A stretch of 56,626 nt of DNA from positions 1 to 56,626 of the forward strand of contig CANEHE010000010.1 of assembly GCA_947427285.1 (NCBI GenBank), in the 5' to 3' direction. This document shows, in pieces, positions 44,542 to 51,833 of the stretch (position 1 is its first letter; every line of letters begins with the position of its first letter). Origin of the DNA: an uncultured Porphyromonadaceae bacterium. Its GTDB lineage: Bacteria; Bacteroidota; Bacteroidia; Bacteroidales; Muribaculaceae. A program made the position numbers and the translations under genes. The notes under the pieces were generated by a model. It ran no database searches. It saw only the letters and a program-made list of their open reading frames with translations, and was not told the origin of the DNA.

Positions 44542-44582
44542 GACAAATTTTCAGACGTAAAAGTCTCTTATATTTATTATTG

Positions 44583-44615
44583 AAGACAGGATATCCGGAT
44601 TGGACATTCTGTCTT
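44583..44615 (+). terminator. Possible terminator of RNase E/G
   Basis: AAGACAG (44583-44589) / CTGTCTT (44609-44615), 19-base loop, followed by TAATAATA only. Weak by T-tract, plausible by position (42 bases after the stop). Confidence 0.35.
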
Positions 44616-44656
44616 TAATAATACGGACAAACTGTAAAAGCATAAAGAGGGAGAAT

Positions 44657-44697
44657 AAAAAACACACAGTCTCCGTCGGCATGCCGACGGAGACTGT
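44657..44697 (-). terminator. Terminator of rpsF-rpsR-rplI
   Basis: A perfect 32-base palindrome (44666-44697, arms ACAGTCTCCGTCGGC and its complement about a central AT), followed on the minus strand after TGTG by six T (A-run at 44657-44662). It is 31 bases beyond the rplI stop and may also stop read-through from the RNase gene. Confidence 0.85.
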
Positions 44698-44727
44698 AGT
44701 ATTCAAGTGAGCCAGAGGCTATACTTA

Positions 44728-45174
44728 TTATTCTTCTGCAATAACTTCAAACGGAAGTTCTACGCTTACTTCTTTATGGAAACGAACCACTGCAGTGTAT
44801 TCACCAACCTCCTTCACGGGCTGTGACACCTCTATGAGTTTGCGATCCACTTCGTGTCCGAGTGCTTTAAGTGCCTCCGAAATCTGAATAGCGTTTACAG
44901 AACCAAACACAGTACCTGCGGCACTTGTCTTTGCAGAAATCGTAAGTCTGAGGCCTTCGATTGCCTTGGCAGCTTCTTCTGCATCCGCCTTGATTTTCTC
45001 AATCTTGTGTGCACGCTGGCGAAGATCTTCCGCAAGCTGTTTGAGAGCGGCCTGCGATGCAATGATACCCTTACCCTGGGGAATGAGGTAATTACGGCCA
45101 TAACCGTCCTTAACCTCTACGACATCATCTTTGTAGCCGAGACCGGCGACGTTCTCTTTTAATATGATTTTCAT
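44728..45174 (-). CDS. rplI: 50S ribosomal protein L9
   Basis: L9 spans from the L1 stalk base and limits ribosome stacking. The 148 residues begin MKIILKENVAGLGYKDDVVEVKDGYGRNYLIP, the two-domain family's hallmark N-lobe, followed by the long connecting helix (about 40-75) and C-domain (FGSVNAIQISEALKALG). It is the last gene of rpsF-rpsR-rplI, 34 bases after rpsR, with a strong terminator behind. Confidence 0.98.
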   Translation of the reverse strand: MKIILKENVAGLGYKDDVVEVKDGYGRNYLIPQGKGIIASQAALKQLAEDLRQRAHKIEKIKADAEEAAKAIEGLRLTISAKTSAAGTVFGSVNAIQISEALKALGHEVDRKLIEVSQPVKEVGEYTAVVRFHKEVSVELPFEVIAEE

Positions 45175-45208
45175 AATGTGGTAAATCTTTTGAGGTTGAC
45201 AGTTATGA

Positions 45209-45475
45209 TTATTTCATCAGGTCGGTCACATAAGGAAGAAGTGCCAGATGGCGGGCACGCTTCACAGCCTGAGCCACACGACGCTGGAACTTCAGTGAAG
45301 TGCCAGTGATACGACGGGGAAGAATCTTACCCTGCTCATTGAGGAACTTCTTGAGGAACTCAGGATCCTTATAGTCGATATATTTGATACCGCTACGTTT
45401 GAAACGGCAGTACTTTTTCTTTTTTGTATCTACTGTCAGAGGAGTGAGATAACGTATTTCTCCGTGTGCTGCCAT
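45209..45475 (-). CDS. rpsR: 30S ribosomal protein S18
   Basis: bS18, 88 residues, binds bS6 on the platform. The core [20 protein letters not shown] and [20 protein letters not shown] and [12 protein letters not shown] are conserved. From published Bacteroidota ribosome work, bS18 with bS6 and bS21 helps sequester the anti-Shine-Dalgarno tail, which agrees with the lack of SD leaders in this window. It begins 3 bases after rpsF ends. Confidence 0.98.
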   Translation of the reverse strand: MAAHGEIRYLTPLTVDTKKKKYCRFKRSGIKYIDYKDPEFLKKFLNEQGKILPRRITGTSLKFQRRVAQAVKRARHLALLPYVTDLMK

Positions 45476-45478
45476 GAT

Positions 45479-45877
45479 TTATTTCTCCTTTACTTCTACA
45501 GCCTCTTCAGTGGCGGCCACCGGTTCGGCAGGGGTTTGACTTGCTTTTTCTGCTCTCAGACGGCGACGTTTCTCAGCATACTCGACTGCATATTTGTCAA
45601 GACGGAAATTGAGAAAACGGATCACACGCTCATCGCGACGGAAGGCGATGTCAAGTTTCTTGATAAATGAGGGATCGGCCTCAAACTCAAACAGGCAATA
45701 GAAGCCAGTCGATTTTTTCTGAATGGGATAGGCAAGCTTGCGTAGACCCCAGAGCTCTTCATTGACGAGCTTGCAGTCATTTTCAGCGAGAATCCCCTTG
45801 AATTTCTCTACCGTTTCCTTCATCTGGTCGTCAGACAAAACGGGAGTCAAAATGAAAACGGTCTCGTAGTGATTCAT
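45479..45877 (-). CDS. rpsF: 30S ribosomal protein S6
   Basis: bS6 is the ferredoxin-like partner of bS18. The ATG at 45877 gives 132 residues starting [20 protein letters not shown]; the upstream in-frame ATG at 45928 would add 17 residues alien to the family. Other marks: [23 protein letters not shown] and [16 protein letters not shown]. The C-terminal 25 residues are a charged, Ala/Glu-rich tail ending VEVKEK, typical of longer bS6 forms. First gene of the operon. Confidence 0.97.
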   Translation of the reverse strand: MNHYETVFILTPVLSDDQMKETVEKFKGILAENDCKLVNEELWGLRKLAYPIQKKSTGFYCLFEFEADPSFIKKLDIAFRRDERVIRFLNFRLDKYAVEYAEKRRRLRAEKASQTPAEPVAATEEAVEVKEK

Positions 45878-46169
45878 GAGTTTCGTTTTTTGAAAATTAC
45901 TAATTTCCTGATTATCACATCCCTTCACATCATAATACTAATCATGATCCATAGAAATGCAGATTTCGGATGCAAAGTTACAAATTATATGGAAACCACA
46001 CAAATAAATCTCATTTTTCTTATTGACATCATTTGGAATCCATATATTTTGAAGCCGAATTGCAATAATAACACAAATCATGCGTTAAAATATTGAGTCA
46101 GATAAATATGGGCAACCAAAGTCTGTCTCTCCACCCATTTTTAAGTTCTCAAATCATATCTCAACGCCT
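45878..46169. other. Intergenic region upstream of rpsF
   Basis: About 290 bases. It holds the rpsF promoter at 45974-46005 and a leader of roughly 90 bases on the minus strand, where an autoregulatory S6:S18-binding structure could lie, though I could not identify its hallmark. The rest is AT-rich with no gene. Confidence 0.5.
45974..46005 (-). promoter_or_regulatory. Promoter of rpsF-rpsR-rplI
   Basis: Minus strand TTTG (46005-46002), 20 bases, TAACTTTG (45981-45974), about 97 bases before rpsF. Good consensus fit, leaving a long leader. Confidence 0.7.
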
Positions 46170-46322
46170 ATGATAAATGATTCTACTTTATTAAAACCTT
46201 TTCTTAAACAGAATGGCATACTGATGTCTCCACGAAAAAACATTCTGGATCAGATTCGGCAATTTGCTGCAAGTTACGCCTATATCAAAGGCTCTCCAGC
46301 ACGCAGCATCGTACTGAATTGA
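46170..46322 (+). CDS. Possible 50-residue small protein
   Basis: I do not recognise it with certainty. The ORF starts ATG at 46170 and encodes INDSTLLKPFLKQNGILMSP then RKNILDQIRQFAASYAYIKG and a short tail ending RSIVLN. Composition looks protein-like (helical, mixed charge) rather than random, and it sits in an otherwise empty gap. A terminator-like hairpin with T-tract follows 41 bases after the stop, which supports an independent transcript. No signal peptide or motif. No clear promoter was found. Layout resembles short Bacteroidales proteins I vaguely recall; unverified. Confidence 0.45.
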   Translation: MINDSTLLKPFLKQNGILMSPRKNILDQIRQFAASYAYIKGSPARSIVLN

Positions 46323-46363
46323 GGCCGAAACCAGAATATCATTAAAACGACATCTTAACTAAG

Positions 46364-46408
46364 ATGACATGATCGACAAGGATATAGTCCTGTCAGTCAT
46401 GTCATTTT
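46364..46408 (+). terminator. Terminator-like hairpin after the 50-residue ORF
   Basis: Outer stem ATGACATGA (46364-46372) / TCATGTCAT (46397-46405), inner stem GACA-GGA / TCCTGTC with one bulged A, loop TATAG, then TTTT. A small stem CATCTTAACTAAGATG overlaps its 5' side and could compete. Confidence 0.65.
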
Positions 46409-46529
46409 CACATCCGGACTCAATGGTCTCTCAATCTGTTATATTCTTCATCTGTCACAGGTTGCTAATTTAATAACTATTTTCATCTATCTGGAGCCAA
46501 GATATCGCTCTGCACATCCTGATTTTTTG

Positions 46530-46537
46530 TACTTTTG
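46530..46537 (+). promoter_or_regulatory. Candidate -7 box of cysM
   Basis: TACTTTTG fits TAnnTTTG, 26 bases before the ATG. No clear -33 element. Confidence 0.6.
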
Positions 46538-46563
46538 CAGTCGTTTTCTAAATACAAAGTTCA

Positions 46564-47481
46564 ATGAGAATCGCCAACAATATCCTTGAATGCATAGGCC
46601 AGACTCCGCTGGTACGTATCAATCGACTGAACCCGAATCCAAACGTCACTATCCTTGCGAAACTTGAAGGCTTTAATCCCACTGGCAGCATCAAAGACCG
46701 TATCGCCCTCAATATGATTGAACAGGCTGAGCGGGAAGGCCGTCTGCGCCCTGGACAGACCATAATCGAACCGACATCAGGCAATACCGGGATAGGACTG
46801 GCCGTCATGGGTGTGATAAAGGGATATGACGTAGAGATTGTCATGAGCCGTGGCGTATCTGTGGAACGACGTCGGATAATCCGTTCTTATGGTGCGACAG
46901 TCACGCTGACCCCGGAATCCAAAGGTACTGACGGAGCAATAAAGGTCGCACGTGCCAAAGTGGCGGCTAACCCGGAAAAATACTTCATGCCGGATCAATT
47001 CTCCAACGCGGCCAATTATGAATCCCATTACCGTCATACTGCAAATGAAATTTGGAGTATGACCTAAGGACATGTCGACTGGTTTGTCAGTGCGATAGGC
47101 ACTTCCGGAACCATAATGGGCATATCTCGTTATCTGAAGGCTCTATTGCCCCAGATGAAAGTAGTATGTGCACAGCCGGTGCGAGGACATTATATCCAGG
47201 GACTGAAAAATCTTGAAGAAGCCATTGTGCCGGCAATCTATGATCCGACACGAATAGATGTTCAGGAAATGATTGAAAGCGAAGATGCCATTGACATGGC
47301 CAGACGGATAATCAGAGAAGAGGGTATCTTCGCCGGAATGAGCAGTGGGGCTGCAATGCTTGCAGCCCCCCGTACAGCAGAAAAGATTGATAAGGGCACA
47401 ATAGTTGTGATATTCCCTGACCGTGCCGACAAATATCTCTCCACCACCATGTTCGCCCCTTATTCCCGCCCGGAAGAATAA
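46564..47481 (+). pseudogene. cysM: Cysteine synthase (CysM type) interrupted by an in-frame TAA
   Basis: Cysteine synthase makes cysteine from O-acetylserine and sulphide with PLP. Read through one TAA at 47065-47067, the gene gives 305 codons, the normal CysM length. The first part has the PLP Lys44 in NPTGSIKDRIAL and the substrate loop EPTSGNTGIGLA. The second part, in the same frame, has the PLP-phosphate loop SAIGTSGTIMG and GMSSGAAM. The stop replaces one residue just before GHVDWFVSAIG, probably Gln or Glu. No other lesion is seen, so the break is recent, or a sequencing error. The 167-residue fragment lacks the phosphate loop and should be inactive. Confidence 0.85.
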
Positions 47482-47498
47482 CAAAGGGATATTATCAG

Positions 47499-47540
47499 AA
47501 AAACTGTCCCGATAAAGAATGACTTCTCTACCGGGACAGT
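47499..47540 (-). terminator. Terminator of the DUF362 gene
   Basis: Perfect 9-bp stem ACTGTCCCG (47503-47511) / CGGGACAGT (47532-47540), 20-base loop, followed on the minus strand by five T (47503-47499). It sits between convergent cysM and the DUF362 gene and may serve both. Confidence 0.7.
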
Positions 47541-47563
47541 GTCATATTATGAAGAAATTTATA

Positions 47564-48508
47564 TCATTTGTCAATTGAAACCAATCTGTATTCCGTAGTG
47601 CCCAATCCTATTTTCTCTGCATGTTCCACCGTATGGATTCCATGCTTCTGTTCAATCCTCTCTATTAGAGATCTCGGATCGTTTCCCTCCTCAGGTTTTA
47701 TTTTATAAATGAGATCGACACATGCCTTATCGAGTGCGACGGGGTCCAATGAAGCAAGAATACCAATATCTTTAATCTCCGGATTTGCAGGATGACCGTT
47801 GCAGTCGCAATCAATCGACATATTGTTCATCACATTGATATACAAAATGCGATCTCCGAAATGTGTCGCCACACCCTGCGCAGCGGCAGCCATCGATTCA
47901 AGAAAGTCATCCTGATCGGCAATGTTGCGCCAGATTGTTTCTTTATCCTCTGTTTTACCGGCTGAATGGATATATGTCTTTCCGTTGCCAGAGGCGACTC
48001 CTATGGAAAGATTTTTCAACGCACCCCCGAAACCACCCATCGCATGTCCTTTGAAATGTGAGAGATCGATCATGAAATCATAATCTGGAAGCGTGGCTCC
48101 CACTATATCATATTTCAGATGTGTCGTATCCTGGACCGGAATCTTTATTTCTCCTTTGGCATCCATGATATCTATAGGAGCGATGGCTGTAAACCCGTGA
48201 TCGGCACAAGCCTTCAGATGATCATCGGTAGAGTAACGCTTTCCTGTATATGCCGTGTTACACTCCACTATCGTCCCCTTAACCTTATTAACCAATTCCT
48301 TTATAAGTCCCGGCTGAAGGAAATTGTGGCCTCCTGGTTCTCCTGTGCTTATTTTCACCGCCACTTTCCCCGTGGCAGGACGACCAAGCACTTCATAAAT
48401 TTTCACAAGTGACTCCGGTGTTATTTCGCGGGTCATGTACACATCAGACTGGGCTGACAGGCCCAATGCAAAAACAGATGCGCAAAATGTCAACAATGCT
48501 TTTTTCAT
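47564..48508 (-). CDS. Exported DUF362 protein
   Basis: A 314-residue protein with a signal peptide (KKALLTFCASVFALGLSAQ) and a DUF362 domain (VAVKISTGEPGGHNFLQPGL, DLSHFKGHAMGGFGGALKNLSIG, ASLDPVALDKACVDLIY). The domain family is often fused to ferredoxin-like clusters; no such CxxCxxC motif is present here, only a Cys pair in MSIDCDCNGHP. Function unknown; export predicts the periplasm. Monocistronic with its own promoter box and terminator. Confidence 0.88.
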   Translation of the reverse strand: MKKALLTFCASVFALGLSAQSDVYMTREITPESLVKIYEVLGRPATGKVAVKISTGEPGGHNFLQPGLIKELVNKVKGTIVECNTAYTGKRYSTDDHLKACADHGFTAIAPIDIMDAKGEIKIPVQDTTHLKYDIVGATLPDYDFMIDLSHFKGHAMGGFGGALKNLSIGVASGNGKTYIHSAGKTEDKETIWRNIADQDDFLESMAAAAQGVATHFGDRILYINVMNNMSIDCDCNGHPANPEIKDIGILASLDPVALDKACVDLIYKIKPEEGNDPRSLIERIEQKHGIHTVEHAEKIGLGTTEYRLVSIDK

Positions 48509-48560
48509 TTCCTAAAATAGATTCAGAATTATAATTTATCCTGTTTATCTTGTCCGGATG

Positions 48561-48568
48561 CAAAATTA
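48561..48568 (-). promoter_or_regulatory. Candidate -7 box of the DUF362 gene
   Basis: Minus strand TAATTTTG; the -33 position is a T-rich stretch. Confidence 0.5.
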
Positions 48569-48765
48569 GCAGGTATAATTAAAATTAAAAATACCAATTT
48601 TACTTTTTCGTTTATCGTTTTCACGGTTTATCTGCTCATATAGGAATATTTTTTTAAACAGCCTCTAATATCAACATCCGACAGAACATTTTCCGTACAG
48701 AATTTGTGTTATTGTCATGAGGGAAAGATTTCATTTGAAAATTTCTCTGTATAAAAAGATTTTAA

Positions 48766-48773
48766 TAACTTTG
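48766..48773 (+). promoter_or_regulatory. Candidate -7 box of the nupG-rsmE-kdsA operon
   Basis: Plus strand TAACTTTG, 77 bases before the start codon. A TTTG at 48734-48737 is 28 bases upstream, too far for the usual -33. Confidence 0.5.
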
Positions 48774-48850
48774 TCGGTTGAAATCCTCCCTTTCTCCCAT
48801 ATTCCGGCACATACGGAAATAATTTCGATTGTAAACTCAATTCGCCAGCC

Positions 48851-50197
48851 ATGAAAAACATAAAACTGCGGCTTTCTCTGCTCAGCTTTCTGGAATTTGC
48901 AGTATGGGGCAGCTATCTTGTCTCTATCGGCATCTATCTTTTTAGTGTAGGATTGGGAGCCCAGACTTTCTGGTTCTATACGGTTCAAGGTATCGTATCG
49001 TTATTCATGCCAGCCTTGGTGGGAATCATCGCCGACCGCTGGATTCCTGCACAGAAAATGCTAAGCATCTGCCATGCTCTCGCCGGATGCTTCATGATTC
49101 TGGCAGGACTGTATTGCATGTTCAATTCCGGCAACGTGGAATTCGGCCCGCTGTTCTCATTATATACACTTTCGGTGGCTTTTTTCATGCCAACAATCGG
49201 ACTGACAAATTCAGTGGCCTTCAATGCTCTTTCAAAAGCCGGCCTCGACACTGTGACCGCATTTCCCCCCATCCGCGTATGGGGAACGGTCGGTTTTATC
49301 TGCGCCGAACTGTTTGTAAACTTCACAGGCTTCCAAAGCAACTACTGGCAACTGATATCATGCGGAGCCATCAGCATATTGATGATGGTCTATTCGCTCA
49401 CTATGCCAAATTGTCCGGTCAATAAGTCTTCCGGCACATCTGTCGCAGACACTCTGGGACTTTCAGCGTTCAAGCTATTCAAGAGCAAGACAATGGCAAC
49501 GTTCTTCATTTTCTCGATGTTGCTTGGCGTATGTCTTCAGGTGACAAATAGTTATGGAACAATGTTTATCGACAGCTTCCAGAAAATAAAAGAATTTGCC
49601 GACACATGGGGAGCCAACAATGCTACAGCACTCACAGCTGTCTCTCAGGCCAGCGAGGCTCTTTGCATACTGCTGATCCCTTTCTTCCTCAAAAAATTCG
49701 GAATCAAAGGAGTGATGCTTATGGCCATGATCGCATGGGTGTTCCGTTTCGGCTTCTTTGGGATAGGCAACACCGGCAACGGTCTTGTGTTCATGATACT
49801 GTCGTGTATCGTCTATGGAGTGGCTTTTGATTTCTTCAATGTGGCAGGAGGTCTGTTTGTAGATAATCAGACAGATCCCAAACTGAGATCCAGTGCTCAG
49901 GGTCTGTTCATGATAATGACCAATGGCATCGGAGCGAGTCTCGGTACAATTCTTGCCGGAGATCTGGTGATCAACCGCCTTGTCGACATGAGTCCGACAG
50001 CCGACGCAGCTCTCAATCTTGCAGGCTGGCGTGAATCATGGTTCATATTTGCAGCCTACGCATTGATAATAAGTATTTTCTTCATATTCTTATTCAAATC
50101 AACAAAGCATCCACAGGTTAAATTATCCGACCCCAAAGCCTACGATATCGCCGGTGGAGATCCAGAAGGGATGCCTGGTAAAAACAAAAACATCTGA
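48851..50197 (+). CDS. Nucleoside:H+ symporter, NupG/XapB family
   Basis: A 448-residue MFS permease with about twelve membrane segments. The N-terminus LRLSLLSFLEFAVWGSYLVS and ALVGIIADRWIPAQKMLSICH, and IRVWGTVGFICAELF, match the NupG-type nucleoside permeases. Expected substrates are nucleosides; confirmation needs alignment. It heads a plus-strand unit; rsmE follows 9 bases later, so they are surely cotranscribed even though the functions differ. Confidence 0.88.
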   Translation: MKNIKLRLSLLSFLEFAVWGSYLVSIGIYLFSVGLGAQTFWFYTVQGIVSLFMPALVGIIADRWIPAQKMLSICHALAGCFMILAGLYCMFNSGNVEFGPLFSLYTLSVAFFMPTIGLTNSVAFNALSKAGLDTVTAFPPIRVWGTVGFICAELFVNFTGFQSNYWQLISCGAISILMMVYSLTMPNCPVNKSSGTSVADTLGLSAFKLFKSKTMATFFIFSMLLGVCLQVTNSYGTMFIDSFQKIKEFADTWGANNATALTAVSQASEALCILLIPFFLKKFGIKGVMLMAMIAWVFRFGFFGIGNTGNGLVFMILSCIVYGVAFDFFNVAGGLFVDNQTDPKLRSSAQGLFMIMTNGIGASLGTILAGDLVINRLVDMSPTADAALNLAGWRESWFIFAAYALIISIFFIFLFKSTKHPQVKLSDPKAYDIAGGDPEGMPGKNKNI

Positions 50198-50206
50198 TTT
50201 ATCGAC

Positions 50207-50950
50207 GTGATTCAATTCTTTGCTCCTGACATAGAATCCGATCCTTTTCTACCGGAAGATGAATCGGGGCATTGCGTGAGAGTGCTGCGTAAGTCTGTCG
50301 GCGATACCATATTCGTCACCGACGGTGCCGGATCCCGTTTCAAATGTCTGATTTCAGACGCACATCCCAGACATGTACGCCTCGACATTCTTGAGCAACA
50401 GACTTACATTCCTGCCTGGGGTGTAAGAATAACATTGGGAGTGGCTCCTACCAAGAATGCAGACCGCATGGAATGGCTTATTGAGAAAGCCACAGAAATA
50501 GGAGTGGACGAAATTGTATTGCTGAAATGTGAGCACAGCGAACGTAAAACCATCAATACCGGCAGACTGCGCAAGATTATGGTCAGTGCGATGAAACAAA
50601 GCCTGAAAACCACGCTTCCGATTCTACGTGACATGATCCCTTTTGCCGATTTCATAACCAGTCCGGCAACCGGTCTGAAGTTTTTCGGATATTGCGATGC
50701 AAATACTCCGAAACTTATTCTTGCACGGGAAATAATCCCTTCCCAGCCTGTGACTATCATAATCGGTCCGGAAGGAGACTTCACACCTGCCGAAGCAACA
50801 GCCGCATGTGACGCAGGTTTTATTCCTGTGAGTTTCGGTGAAAGCCGGATGCGTACCGAAACAGCAGCTCTTTTCGCATTGGAAGCCGTGCATATAGTCA
50901 ACCAAGTCGGTCAATGCTTGTCTGACAAAACCAATCACCTCTCCTCCTAA
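50207..50950 (+). CDS. rsmE: 16S rRNA m3U1498 methyltransferase
   Basis: RsmE methylates N3 of U1498 in the 16S decoding region using SAM. The 247-residue SPOUT protein has the N-terminal PUA-like domain (GHCVRVLRKSVGDTIFVTDGAGS), KNADRMEWLIEKATEIGVDEIV, and the knot motif IGPEGDFTPAEATAACDAGF with SFGESRMRTETAALFALEAV. The start is the GTG at 50207, giving IQFFAPDIES; it follows the transporter by 9 bases and precedes kdsA by 10. Confidence 0.94.
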   Translation: MIQFFAPDIESDPFLPEDESGHCVRVLRKSVGDTIFVTDGAGSRFKCLISDAHPRHVRLDILEQQTYIPAWGVRITLGVAPTKNADRMEWLIEKATEIGVDEIVLLKCEHSERKTINTGRLRKIMVSAMKQSLKTTLPILRDMIPFADFITSPATGLKFFGYCDANTPKLILAREIIPSQPVTIIIGPEGDFTPAEATAACDAGFIPVSFGESRMRTETAALFALEAVHIVNQVGQCLSDKTNHLSS

Positions 50951-50960
50951 ATCACCAGAA

Positions 50961-51782
50961 ATGACTACTATCGATTTTCTAAAAGACTCGCCTACACGAA
51001 ATTTCTTCCTTGTGGCCGGCCCCTGCGCCATCGAAGGCGAGGAAATGGCTCTTGCCATAGCGGAAGAACTTATAAAAACAACTTCGTCGCTCAACATACC
51101 TTTTGCTTTCAAGGGATCCTACCGTAAGGCAAACCGCAGTCGTCTTGACTCATTTACGGGTATCGGCGATGAAAAAGCTCTTCATATTTTACGCAAAGTC
51201 CGCGAAACCTTCGGCATTCCGGTCGTAACCGATATACATGAGACTGCCGAGGCCGCAATTGCAGCCGAATATGTAGATGTTCTACAGATTCCCGCTTTTC
51301 TTTGCCGACAGACAGACCTGATTGTCGCCGCAGCTAAAACAGGCAAGACTGTAAATATCAAAAAAGGACAGTTTCTGTCACCTGCCGCCATGAAGCATGC
51401 TGTCGGGAAAGTTCGGGAGTCAGGCAATAAATCGGTATGCGTCACGGACCGGGGCACAATGTTCGGCTATCAGGATCTGATCGTAGACTACCGCGGGATT
51501 CCTGAGATGCAGAATGCCTGTCAATGTCCGGTGATAATGGATATCACCCATTCTCTCCAGCAACCGAACCAAGGTTCCGGAGTGACAGGTGGCAAACCGG
51601 CATTGATATCTACCGTTGCAAAAGCAGCCATCGCCGTAGGTGTCGACGGTATTTTTCTGGAGACTCATCCCGAACCTGCAGCCGCAAAGAGCGACGGAGC
51701 CAATATGCTCCCGCTTTCCCAAGTGAAACAACTTTTATCAAATCTCGTCATTCTGAGGGAAGCTGTCAATTCGATGAATTAA
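50961..51782 (+). CDS. kdsA: 3-deoxy-8-phosphooctulonate synthase
   Basis: KdsA condenses PEP with arabinose 5-phosphate to KDO-8-phosphate for the LPS core. The 273-residue TIM barrel contains FFLVAGPCAIEGEEM, FKGSYRKANRS, QIPAFLCRQTDLIVAAA, MDITHSLQQPNQGSG and FLETHPEPAAAKSDGANMLPL. Cys22 in GPCAIE, with the His, Glu and Asp in the later motifs, is the ligand set of the metal-dependent class, unlike the E. coli enzyme with Asn. The next step, KdsC, is at 19192. Confidence 0.96.
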   Translation: MTTIDFLKDSPTRNFFLVAGPCAIEGEEMALAIAEELIKTTSSLNIPFAFKGSYRKANRSRLDSFTGIGDEKALHILRKVRETFGIPVVTDIHETAEAAIAAEYVDVLQIPAFLCRQTDLIVAAAKTGKTVNIKKGQFLSPAAMKHAVGKVRESGNKSVCVTDRGTMFGYQDLIVDYRGIPEMQNACQCPVIMDITHSLQQPNQGSGVTGGKPALISTVAKAAIAVGVDGIFLETHPEPAAAKSDGANMLPLSQVKQLLSNLVILREAVNSMN

Positions 51783-51833
51783 ACCGTCATCCCATTATAT
51801 CACACCATTCCACAAAATCTGACATAACATACA

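Larger units (their letters stand above)
46323..46563. other. Gap between the small ORF and cysM
   Basis: 240 bases with the hairpin at 46364-46408 and the cysM promoter box at 46530-46537. No other structure or ORF is seen. Confidence 0.5.
48509..48850. other. Divergent intergenic region, DUF362 / nucleoside transporter
   Basis: 342 AT-rich bases without a gene. It holds a minus-strand -7 box TAATTTTG at 48561-48568, 53 bases before the DUF362 gene, and a plus-strand -7 box TAACTTTG at 48766-48773, 78 bases before the transporter. No further repeat or ORF stands out. Confidence 0.55.

Noticed and set aside
47065..47067. Programmed read-through or recoding of the TAA in cysM
   Set aside because: No stimulatory structure or selenocysteine-type element is visible, and TAA ends many other genes here.
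47116..47481. A separate gene for the second half of cysM
   Set aside because: It lies in the same frame and continues the CysM fold without its own promoter or suitable N-terminus; it is best read as part of one interrupted gene.
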